The notes under the pieces: generated by a model
The model's input: only the letters and a program-made list of their open reading frames with translations
Told to the model about the DNA's origin: nothing
Database searches by the model: none
Translations under genes and position numbers: made by a program
Shown here: in pieces, positions 1 to 5,612 of the stretch
Layout of the letters: each line of letters opens with the position of its first letter
How positions within the stretch are numbered: position 1 is the first letter of the stretch
Assembly: GCA_003243255.1 (NCBI GenBank)
Contig: QFQM01000267.1
Span: 1 to 5,612, forward strand
Length of the DNA: 5,612 nucleotides
From: Flavobacterium psychrophilum
Lineage (GTDB): Bacteria; Bacteroidota; Bacteroidia; Flavobacteriales; Flavobacteriaceae
Direction of reading: 5' to 3'

Positions 1-14
1 GTTGTGGGCTGTTA

Positions 15-165
15 CACAGAGATTCGCAAAGAATCGCAAAGCCACACAAAGAAAAGTATTAAAAGCGCGCAGAGTTTATTCAGCATACGCAGAATTCTTT
101 GCGACCTCAATTTTTGCCAATTAAAAACTTCGCGAATCTTTGTGCTTTCTTCGCGAATCTTTGCG
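15..165. repeat. Inverted array of phased CRCAAAG heptamers (Bacteroidota-type intergenic repeat)
   Basis: The left arm carries four heptamers in one orientation at an exact 10-bp period: CACAGAG 15-21, CGCAAAG 25-31, CGCAAAG 35-41 and CACAAAG 45-51. The right arm carries the reverse complement: CTTTGCG 97-103, CTTCGCG 128-134, CTTTGTG 138-144, CTTCGCG 149-155 and CTTTGCG 159-165, the last four spaced 10, 11 and 10 bp. In the right arm the 15-mer CTTCGCGAATCTTTG is repeated exactly at 128-142 and 149-163. Positions 15-34 match the reverse complement of about 145-165 at roughly 17 of 20 positions, so the arms could pair across a spacer of about 110 nt. The array lies just beyond the stop of the minus-strand LpxR-family gene. 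Similar runs of CGCAAAG-like words are, as I recall, common between genes in Flavobacteria. Their function is not known to me; a role as terminator, REP-like element or protein-binding array is inference only. Confidence 0.75.
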
Positions 166-192
166 GTATAAACTTATCTTCCGACTTTTAGC

Positions 193-1140
193 CTACAACA
201 TATACGACACCTGAATAGACCCGTAATAGAATCCTGTAATTACATTATTAGAAAGTTCTTTTCCTCGGTAATTAAAGGAATAGGAATAATTCCAGTTGTT
301 GTAACGATATTTTACGCCAACTTCGGCATTAAAGCGGAAAGGTATCAGCGGAAAAGTTACAGGGCTGGTATCGTTAAAATGACTGCCTTCGATAGTGGCA
401 TCATACTGCATGTATTGCAGGTTGGGATTCAGGTACAGGAACAATTCACGGTGCTGTTTGTATGATTCTTTATCTTTATTCAGTACTGCATTGTGCAGGC
501 TTGAATCATACATAGCATGTAGATTGTTTTTAAGACTTATACGCATCATTCCACCCAAGCTGGCACTGTTCCATATCGTACCGAGATTTAGCTCCCCTAA
601 GAGATGGAAATCGACTTTTTCATGAAAGCGGTCAGACAGTATCTTATCCGAATAATATACTCCAACCTGTGCGGCAACTGTGGTAGTGATCTGGTGCTGC
701 CATCCGCGTACGGTAGGATAACCTAAAATGGCATGGAGGCCACGCTGTACGGCTTCGGCTCCCGATTCCGGGCCTACTACTCCACCCTGAACATTTAGCT
801 TCAGTACGCTTTCGTTAGGATAAAAATAGTTGATGCCGAATTCGCCAAAAAGATATCCGGCAAAAGGCCTGTCATTCACATTGATATCCTCAGCACGTAC
901 CGATTGCGGATTATAGATATACTGTCCAACCCTGAAATCGTAGATCTTTTTTGCAAGATGTTCATTGGATTTATCGCTGAGATAGCGGTAGAAGAATTCC
1001 ATCCCGGCTGTATAATACTGGTCGTTTTTAGGGGAAGTATAGAGATCGTTATCGGTAATAAGGCCAATTTCCGCAGGCTTTTGTCCCCATGACGAGGCAA
1101 AGCACAGTAAAGCAATGCATATGGCTAATCGTTTTCTCAC
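193..1140 (-). CDS. LpxR-family (DUF2219) outer-membrane lipid A deacylase
   Basis: This 315-residue protein resembles the LpxR family, outer-membrane beta-barrel enzymes that remove the 3'-acyloxyacyl chain of lipid A. Residues 1-20 form a signal peptide (basic start, hydrophobic core, then SSWGQ). Family signatures follow in order: TDNDLY at 29-34 with the Asn31-Asp32 pair, DQYYTAG at 40-46, NDRPFAGYLF at 89-98, GPESGAEAVQ at 123-132 followed by His136, and GWQHQ at 146-150. By comparison with Salmonella LpxR, Asp32 and His136 are the likely catalytic residues; this is recalled family knowledge, not an alignment. Alternating Tyr/Asn-rich segments to the C-terminus fit barrel strands. The start is GTG at 1138-1140. 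It shares a GTGA with the mtgA stop, and the next Met (residue 47) would remove the signal peptide and Asn-Asp pair. The family and location are well supported; the exact substrate bond in Bacteroidota is inferred. Confidence 0.88.
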   Translation of the reverse strand: MRKRLAICIALLCFASSWGQKPAEIGLITDNDLYTSPKNDQYYTAGMEFFYRYLSDKSNEHLAKKIYDFRVGQYIYNPQSVRAEDINVNDRPFAGYLFGEFGINYFYPNESVLKLNVQGGVVGPESGAEAVQRGLHAILGYPTVRGWQHQITTTVAAQVGVYYSDKILSDRFHEKVDFHLLGELNLGTIWNSASLGGMMRISLKNNLHAMYDSSLHNAVLNKDKESYKQHRELFLYLNPNLQYMQYDATIEGSHFNDTSPVTFPLIPFRFNAEVGVKYRYNNWNYSYSFNYRGKELSNNVITGFYYGSIQVSYML

Positions 1141-1820
1141 TTTTCGTAATCGAGCTTAACGTAGCGCATCAGTTTTACAATCCTGCCTTTACGTCTTTCG
1201 GTATAAGCCGATGAACGTGTAGCCCTGAATTTCCTTGGATTTGGAAGGATTGCCGCTATACCTGCGGCTTCATATTTGGTAAGGTTTTTGGCATCTTTAT
1301 GGTACCAGTGCTGCGCCGCCGCCTGAACGCCATAAACGCCATCGGCCATTTCTATGCTATTGAGGTATACCTCCATAATGCGTTCTTTGCTCCAAAGCAG
1401 CTCTATAAGCACGGTAAAGTAAGCTTCAAGCCCTTTGCGAAGGTAGCTTCTGCCCTGCCACAGGAAAACATTCTTTGCTGTTTGCTGTGATATGGTACTG
1501 CCCCCTTTAAGCTTTTTGCCTTTACTGTTACTTTTGTAGGCTTTGTACATGGCATCGAAGTTAAAGCCATTATGCTCGATAAACCTGTCATCTTCACTGG
1601 CGATAACCGCCTTCTGCATGTTTTTGGAAATCTCCTCAATAGGCACCCAGTCGTGGCTTGAAGTCATTTCCCTGCCGTTTTCTTTCATTTCAAAGGCTCG
1701 TGAGATCATCAACGGTGTAAATGGTACCGGTACAAAACGGAAGATAACAACCGAAATGACCGAAAGGGCAACAAACCATAAAAGTACCTTGAAAAGAAAA
1801 CGGGCTATTTTTTTGAACAT
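1137..1820 (-). CDS. mtgA: Monofunctional biosynthetic peptidoglycan glycosyltransferase MtgA
   Basis: A 227-residue GT51-family enzyme that polymerises lipid II into glycan strands on the periplasmic face of the inner membrane. There is no transpeptidase domain, and the length is normal for monofunctional MtgA. An N-terminal signal anchor (about residues 8-29) follows a basic start. All five GT51 motifs are readable: EDDRF at 76-80 (catalytic Glu76) with H83/G85 after it, GGSTISQQ at 106-113, RKGLE at 128-132 (second conserved Glu132), KERIMEVYLN at 145-154, and GVYGVQAAAQHWY at 161-173, followed by the usual LPNPRKF at 192-198. The ATG at 1818-1820 places the anchor correctly, and no upstream alternative is needed. 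It is the first gene of a minus-strand pair and overlaps the downstream LpxR-family gene by 4 nt, which implies co-transcription and probably translational coupling. Confidence 0.96.
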   Translation of the reverse strand: MFKKIARFLFKVLLWFVALSVISVVIFRFVPVPFTPLMISRAFEMKENGREMTSSHDWVPIEEISKNMQKAVIASEDDRFIEHNGFNFDAMYKAYKSNSKGKKLKGGSTISQQTAKNVFLWQGRSYLRKGLEAYFTVLIELLWSKERIMEVYLNSIEMADGVYGVQAAAQHWYHKDAKNLTKYEAAGIAAILPNPRKFRATRSSAYTERRKGRIVKLMRYVKLDYEK

Positions 1821-1842
1821 AGAACAATTGGTTAACAGGAAG

Positions 1843-1850
1843 CGAAATTA
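1843..1850 (-). promoter_or_regulatory. Weak candidate -7 box for mtgA
   Basis: Read on the minus strand this is TAATTTCG, one mismatch from the Bacteroidota -7 consensus TAnnTTTG, ending 22 nt before the mtgA ATG. No TTG/TTTG -33 element sits at the expected 17-23 nt upstream. It is listed because it is the best match in the divergent region on this strand; it may be chance in AT-rich DNA. Confidence 0.2.
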
Positions 1851-1868
1851 CGAATTAGTTGGGTATTT

Positions 1869-1884
1869 ATTTTAATCCTAAAAT
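1869..1884. other. AT-rich palindrome in the divergent intergenic region
   Basis: ATTTTA-ATCC-TAAAAT is a perfect 6-bp inverted repeat with a 4-nt centre. It sits between the divergent mtgA and S41 protease genes, upstream of the plus-strand -7 box. It could be an operator half-site pair, but palindromes of this composition arise easily by chance. Confidence 0.2.
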
Positions 1885-1912
1885 TAAATTATCAATGTAA
1901 GATTATCCTGTT

Positions 1913-1920
1913 TATATTTG
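1913..1920 (+). promoter_or_regulatory. Bacteroidota -7 promoter box for the S41 protease operon
   Basis: TATATTTG matches the Bacteroidota primary sigma factor -7 consensus TAnnTTTG exactly. It ends 23 nt before the ATG at 1944, so a start site about 5-7 nt downstream would leave a leader of about 17-19 nt. No TTG-type -33 element is seen 17-23 nt upstream. The leader has no Shine-Dalgarno sequence, only an A-run (CAAAA) before the start codon, as is usual in this phylum. Confidence 0.55.
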
Positions 1921-1943
1921 AGATACAATCATCCATCAAAATC

Positions 1944-3437
1944 ATGAAAAAAACAATACTGCTGATCTTTATACTGGTTTTCGCATCGTGTTCTGAACAG
2001 GAAAAAATCACTGATGATTTCGCTTCATTGCCACTCCCGAAATACGGTAAAACAGCATTGGAAAAAGACTTCGACATTCTTGTAAGCAGCCTGAAAGAAG
2101 CCCATACCGGATTGTACTGGTACTCGTCCGAAATGCAGTTTGACAGTGTGGTAAAGCAACAACGCCTTTTGCTTAAAGACAGCCTGAACGGATTGCAGTT
2201 TTACAACATCGTTGCACCCATAGTAGCCTACAGCAAAGAAGACCATTGCGATATTTCAGTTTCCGGAGAAGTATCGCAATTTCTAAAGGAGAAGGGTAAA
2301 TTCATTCCGCTGACCATTATAAACCTGAACCAAAAGCCATACATCATTCACAATGCGGATAGCCGATACAAAATTGACGGTTGGGAACTAACTGCCGTAA
2401 ATGGCAAACCCATCAAAGATATTTACCACCACATCTTCAACACGTTTGCGGCAGATGGATACATACTGAGTTCTAAATACCGTTACCTTGATAGTACCGG
2501 ATTTGCAAAAGAATATGCCAGAACAATAGATCAGCCTGATACCATCGAAATCACGGCAATACACCCGAAGACACATCAAAAGAAAAACTTTACCCTTAAA
2601 ACTATTGGCTTTAACCAGCTAAAAGCCGAAGCACAGGCGCTGTACAAACAGGGCATATTGAAATCAACAAAAAAGCCTGCAAATCTTAAGACCGATGGTA
2701 ATACAGCAGTACTCACCATAAATACTTTTAGTAACAGTAATTATGAAGAAGCAAAAATGGATTTTAAAAAATTCATAAAAGAGTCGTTTGAAACAGTTCA
2801 GAAGTCAGGTATAGAAAACCTTATTATCGATATGCGAGAAAATGGAGGAGGCAGTGAAGGCAATGAAGATTACCTGTTCTCTTTTCTTACCGACAAGCCT
2901 TATAACAAATACAAATATGTACAGGCATCGGCTTTATCGTATTCATTTTATCAGTATACCGACTATAAAAACGAGGAAGATTATAAGGAACTGGAAGCCG
3001 ACCTGAACAAAGAACATTACAAAGCTCCCGACGGGAGGATACTCAGAAGACCCGGAATTCAAACGCCTGAACCGAATCAGAAAAACCCTTTTAAAGGTAA
3101 GGTTTATGTTTTGGCCGGAGGATGGACCTATTCGGGCGGTGCTGAATTCTGCAGCCTGATGAGAGAACACACCGATGCTGTTTTTATAGGCGAAGAAGTG
3201 GGTGGCGGTTTTTATGGCAATACCAGCGGTTATAGTTTTACACTGACGCTACCCAACACCAAAACGGAAATAGAAATACCGTTGCTTAAATTTGTGCTCG
3301 ATGTAAAAAAAGACATTGCGAAAGGCAGGGGCATTATGCCCGATTATAAAGTGCAGCCAACCATAGAACAATTCCTTCAAGGCAGGGATGTGGAAATGGA
3401 TTTTGCTAAAAAAATGATTAAAGAAAATAAACTATGA
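1944..3437 (+). CDS. S41-family serine protease, predicted lipoprotein
   Basis: A 497-residue protein with the C-terminal fold signatures of peptidase family S41. Residues 1-15 are a lipoprotein signal with Cys16 in FASC. The mature N-terminus is Ser-Glu-Gln-Glu, somewhat like the acidic export signals of surface-exposed Bacteroidota lipoproteins, so it may face outward (inference). An N-terminal helical cap has EDHCD at 99-103, with His101 placed like the catalytic His of Ser/His-type S41 enzymes. A PDZ-like segment spans about 115-220 (DGWELTAVNGKPI at 145-157). The core has IIDMRENGGG at 294-303, AGGWTYSGGAE at 391-401 with probable nucleophile Ser397, and IGEEVGGG at 415-422. The Lys of the TFGKG motif in CtpA/Prc-type enzymes is absent, so a Ser-Lys dyad is unlikely. 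The substrate is unknown. The next gene starts inside its stop codon (ATGA). Confidence 0.88.
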   Translation: MKKTILLIFILVFASCSEQEKITDDFASLPLPKYGKTALEKDFDILVSSLKEAHTGLYWYSSEMQFDSVVKQQRLLLKDSLNGLQFYNIVAPIVAYSKEDHCDISVSGEVSQFLKEKGKFIPLTIINLNQKPYIIHNADSRYKIDGWELTAVNGKPIKDIYHHIFNTFAADGYILSSKYRYLDSTGFAKEYARTIDQPDTIEITAIHPKTHQKKNFTLKTIGFNQLKAEAQALYKQGILKSTKKPANLKTDGNTAVLTINTFSNSNYEEAKMDFKKFIKESFETVQKSGIENLIIDMRENGGGSEGNEDYLFSFLTDKPYNKYKYVQASALSYSFYQYTDYKNEEDYKELEADLNKEHYKAPDGRILRRPGIQTPEPNQKNPFKGKVYVLAGGWTYSGGAEFCSLMREHTDAVFIGEEVGGGFYGNTSGYSFTLTLPNTKTEIEIPLLKFVLDVKKDIAKGRGIMPDYKVQPTIEQFLQGRDVEMDFAKKMIKENKL

Positions 3438-3937
3438 TCATAACTACCCAACGCCTCCACCTTCGCCAACTCACCCCTAATGACGCCGAAAACTTCTACC
3501 TGCTTAATGCCGACCCGGAAGTTATTCGCTATACGGGTGATGGTGCTTTTGCAAATATTGAAGCCGCAAAACAGTTTCTGGAAGGTTACAACCATTATGA
3601 GAAATATGGTTTTGGACGCTGGGCAGTTATCCGGAGAGAAGATAACGACTTCTTAGGCTGGTGCGGACTAAAATATACTCCCGAAACCGATGAGTATGAT
3701 ATCGGCTTCCGCTTCTTTAAAAAATACTGGAATCAGGGTTATGCTACTGAAGCCGCGCAAGCCTGCCTTAATTACGGATTTGAAAAACTTAGATTGAAAA
3801 CCATTATTGGCCGTGCTATGAAAGCCAATACCGCATCTGTAAAAGTTTTAGAAAAGATTGGGATGACCTATTGGAAACCTATGGATTTTCATGGTGGAGA
3901 GGGTGTTGTTTACAGGATAGAAAATTCAACCATGTAA
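3434..3937 (+). CDS. GNAT N-acetyltransferase, RimJ/RimL-like (Acetyltransf_3)
   Basis: A 167-residue cytoplasmic acetyl-CoA-dependent acetyltransferase of usual length for the RimJ/RimL-like GNAT group. The start TTQRLHLRQLTPNDAENF (residues 4-21) is the typical first strand and helix. The acetyl-CoA pyrophosphate-binding motif A is YWNQGYATEA at 98-107, with the Q-x-x-G-x-A form as NQGYAT. Motif B is MKANTASVKVLEKIGM at 129-144, with the conserved Asn132. There is no signal peptide or fused domain. Members of this group acetylate protein N-termini or small molecules; the acceptor cannot be read from sequence. The ATG at 3434-3436 overlaps the S41 protease stop in ATGA, so translation is probably coupled. 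It ends in tandem in-frame stops (TAA TAA). Confidence 0.92.
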   Translation: MIITTQRLHLRQLTPNDAENFYLLNADPEVIRYTGDGAFANIEAAKQFLEGYNHYEKYGFGRWAVIRREDNDFLGWCGLKYTPETDEYDIGFRFFKKYWNQGYATEAAQACLNYGFEKLRLKTIIGRAMKANTASVKVLEKIGMTYWKPMDFHGGEGVVYRIENSTM

Positions 3938-3979
3938 TAATTATGCCACGTAATAAGTTATAGTTACAAATCACCAACT

Positions 3980-5017
3980 ATGAGATATAAAATTGCAGTA
4001 TTGTTCTTTTTCTTTTACAGCACCACTTTTGCACAAAAAATCTATCAGGCGGCTATAGACACTACCTTGATCGATTTTGAAGACAATTACTGGAGACAAA
4101 TGCAATATCTCTATGCACACATGCCCAGGCTGGAAGATTCTAAATACAAATACCATTTTAGGTATGAAGAATTTAGCCAGGTACTTGATATATACAGTAA
4201 CGACGGCATTCATTTTAAAGGTCAATACCTTAACAACTTAATGGAGATGAGTACCGACGCGGAAGCCAGGAAGAAAAATTTCTACGACATCTATTTTTAC
4301 AGTTATAAAGAAGTTGACCCTGCTGCCGCTTCAAAAATGGGGCAATGGATGATCAAAGAAAAAATATATACAATTCCGTCGGAAGAAGTTATCGAAGGAT
4401 GGAACAGTATAATTATTGGTGGCGATGGCTTCATGAATACTTACAAAGTAAACGATACTATCATCAATACCCGATACGCGTGTCCCCGTTGTCAGAATGA
4501 CACGATTCCGGGTGCTGTTACCTTAACTAAATTTCATAGCGATGTAAAGTCTGTTTTATCTACAGAAAAACAATTTAGGGATTTTAATATCAGGTTTAAG
4601 GGCGGCAGATACTATTCGGCATACATGTTTGGCTGGTATGCACCTACCAGAAAGGCAAGGAGGGAATGGATAAAAAACAAAACTGCCCGCGAATGGCTTG
4701 CCCCCTATGAGAATGAAATTGATGCCCGCCTTAAAAAACAAACCGAAACAGGCAACTATGTCTTGCCGCCAAAAGGGGAATACACCTTGTATTTTTCAAA
4801 AAAAGGAAAGCTTAAAAAAGTAAAAATGGGAAATGTGATATCCGATCCCGAAACCATTTTGGATTCACAAACGGCCAGACAAATTGAAATCATGTTTAAA
4901 AACACGGACCTTAGCGACATGCATCTGAAATATGATTTTATAAAAACGCTAAGAATAAACTGGAATGGCTATTATTCACTGGAAAAGCAAAGAGGGTATT
5001 GGAAATGGTGTATTTGA
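3980..5017 (+). CDS. Exported protein of unknown function with a CPxC motif
   Basis: I do not recognise the family. The 345-residue protein begins with a clear signal peptide: MRYK, a hydrophobic core with four Phe, then TTFAQ at 15-19 with cleavage expected near Ala18/Gln19. The mature part is soluble-looking, rich in Tyr, Trp, Lys and Asp/Glu, with no further membrane segment. It has only three Cys: Cys168 and Cys171 in ACPRCQ, and Cys344 one residue from the end. The CPxC pair could form a disulfide or bind metal. A charged, aromatic stretch spans about 205-245 (FKGGRYYSAYMFGWYAP, then KARREW). The C-terminal part (about 266-340) reads like short beta strands (YTLYFSKKGKLKKVKMG, then LRINWNGYYSLEK). 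It starts 42 bp after the acetyltransferase with no clear promoter between, so it is probably in the same transcript. The ATG is set by the signal peptide. Confidence 0.8.
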   Translation: MRYKIAVLFFFFYSTTFAQKIYQAAIDTTLIDFEDNYWRQMQYLYAHMPRLEDSKYKYHFRYEEFSQVLDIYSNDGIHFKGQYLNNLMEMSTDAEARKKNFYDIYFYSYKEVDPAAASKMGQWMIKEKIYTIPSEEVIEGWNSIIIGGDGFMNTYKVNDTIINTRYACPRCQNDTIPGAVTLTKFHSDVKSVLSTEKQFRDFNIRFKGGRYYSAYMFGWYAPTRKARREWIKNKTAREWLAPYENEIDARLKKQTETGNYVLPPKGEYTLYFSKKGKLKKVKMGNVISDPETILDSQTARQIEIMFKNTDLSDMHLKYDFIKTLRINWNGYYSLEKQRGYWKWCI

Positions 5018-5060
5018 TTTATATTAATCGTTTAATCAAGCTACAACATCAGGAATATTT

Positions 5061-5068
5061 TATATTTG
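5061..5068 (+). promoter_or_regulatory. Candidate -7 box immediately before the YwqK-repeat gene
   Basis: TATATTTG matches the Bacteroidota -7 consensus TAnnTTTG exactly and lies within an 11-mer (TTTATATTTGA, 5059-5069) identical to that around the 1913-1920 box. It ends only 4 nt before the ATG at 5073, so a normally placed transcription start would fall at or just inside the start codon. No TTG -33 element is present at the expected distance. It is either a promoter for a leaderless mRNA or a chance match. Confidence 0.35.
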
Positions 5069-5072
5069 AAGC

Positions 5073-5612
5073 ATGAAATACTTGTTACTATTAGTACTTT
5101 TATTTTTTTTTAATTCGGTATATTCCCAGGAGTATAGTTTTCAGTTGTATATCAAATACCCATGTGACAGTATTCCTAAGCCCTCAGAAATTCTTTATTC
5201 CTTACAGAACTCTTTAAACCATGAGATTTATAGTATACCCCTAGATTCAACACGAACTTTCACTTATGAACCTATCCCTCTTCCGGGACAGGGAACTTAT
5301 CGTATTATGTCTATGGAACTTTCAGCCCTAAAAAATATAGAGATTATTATAGACAAACCGGGGCTCACAAAATATACATTAAGCCTTCCAAAAATAAACG
5401 TATATACTGTCGGTTTGGAAATGTTTTCTGAATATAGAGATTGCAATATCATATGCAACGGCTACCATGAGGACAGATACAGCAACGGCAATATCAGAAT
5501 TAAAGGTCATTTTAATAATGGAGTCCCATTTAAGCTTAAAGAATATTATAGTAACGGGACTTTGAAAGAAAATTTATTTAAAGGTAAATATAAAACACGA
5601 ATTATAAAATAT
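5073..5612 (+). CDS. Exported protein with YwqK/MORN-like repeats (partial, runs off right edge)
   Basis: An open frame of 180 codons from ATG 5073 reaches the last base with no stop, so the 3' end is missing. Residues 1-19 form a signal peptide: MKYLLLLVLL, three Phe, then VYSQ with cleavage near Ser18/Gln19. Residues about 20-115 look like a beta-rich domain with a PGQGTYRI turn and alternating hydrophobic residues. From about 124 (Cys124, Cys128, then NGYHEDRYSNG) the protein shows the YwqK/MORN-like repeat pattern: RYSNGNIRIKGHFNNGVP at 135-152, then EYYSNGTLKENLFKGKYK at 157-174. More repeats are expected beyond the window. Databases often call such proteins 'YwqK family antitoxin', but the signal peptide argues against a cytoplasmic antitoxin and the function is unknown. 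GC is low (hand counts of 60-base stretches give about 27-37%, against 45% in a stretch of mtgA). It follows the CPxC protein gene after 55 bp. Confidence 0.78.
   Translation, partial: MKYLLLLVLLFFFNSVYSQEYSFQLYIKYPCDSIPKPSEILYSLQNSLNHEIYSIPLDSTRTFTYEPIPLPGQGTYRIMSMELSALKNIEIIIDKPGLTKYTLSLPKINVYTVGLEMFSEYRDCNIICNGYHEDRYSNGNIRIKGHFNNGVPFKLKEYYSNGTLKENLFKGKYKTRIIKY

Noticed and set aside
15..165. Repeats near the left edge as a CRISPR array
   Set aside because: The units are 7-15 nt, degenerate, spaced 10-21 bp and present in both orientations, with no uniform repeats or spacers of 25-40 nt.
1543..1875. 110-codon plus-strand open frame across the mtgA start and into the intergenic region
   Set aside because: It is antisense to a GT51 enzyme with all motifs intact and shows no recognisable domain or signal of its own; it is a shadow of the mtgA frame.
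3934..3956. Direct repeat GTAATAA at 3934-3940 and 3950-3956
   Set aside because: It is seven bases in AT-rich DNA and one copy spans a stop codon; there is no third copy or inserted element, so it is likely chance.
3971..4225. Minus-strand open frame over the start of the CPxC protein gene
   Set aside because: It lies opposite a signal-peptide-bearing frame of 345 codons and has no motif or convincing start context.
5013..5040. Possible terminator after the CPxC protein gene (TTGATT 5014-5019 pairing with AATCAA 5034-5039)
   Set aside because: The stem is six mostly AT pairs with a 14-nt loop and no T-tract follows; it is too weak to call.
5073..5612. Reading the YwqK-repeat gene as the antitoxin of a toxin-antitoxin pair
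   Set aside because: The protein is exported by signal peptide, and the adjacent gene is a long exported protein rather than a small toxin; the antitoxin label comes from family naming only.

Overview
The window looks like chromosomal DNA from a member of the Bacteroidota, most likely a Flavobacterium-like genus. The evidence is AT-rich DNA of roughly 35-45% GC by eye, signal peptides ending in -AQ/-GQ/-SQ, no clear Shine-Dalgarno sequences, two perfect Bacteroidota-type -7 promoter boxes (TATATTTG), and protein families typical of that group. No RNA gene, transposase, integrase or CRISPR array is visible.

Layout. Positions 1-192 are non-coding and hold an inverted array of a short repeated heptamer (CRCAAAG / CTTYGYG), phased at about 10 bp. 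On the minus strand, reading from about 1850 down to 193, are mtgA (monofunctional peptidoglycan glycosyltransferase) and an LpxR-type outer-membrane lipid A deacylase. The two overlap by 4 nt, with a GTG start inside a GTGA. A 123-bp AT-rich divergent intergenic region (1821-1943) separates them from the plus-strand genes. These are an S41-family serine protease lipoprotein, a GNAT acetyltransferase overlapping it by 4 nt (ATGA), an exported 345-residue protein of unknown function 42 bp further on, and, after a 55-bp gap, an exported protein with C-terminal YwqK/MORN-like repeats that runs off the right edge (180 codons seen).

How they fit together. The minus-strand pair is an envelope unit: one enzyme polymerises peptidoglycan glycan strands and the other probably trims lipid A acyl chains in the outer membrane. 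The plus-strand genes are mostly exported or lipid-anchored proteins plus one cytoplasmic acetyltransferase. The overlaps suggest two short operons diverging from the 1821-1943 region, with a possible separate promoter just before the last gene. This is mostly ordinary chromosomal content. The points worth a second look are the helically phased repeat array, the coupled mtgA/LpxR pair, a -7 box only 4 nt before a start codon, and the unrecognised CPxC-containing exported protein.
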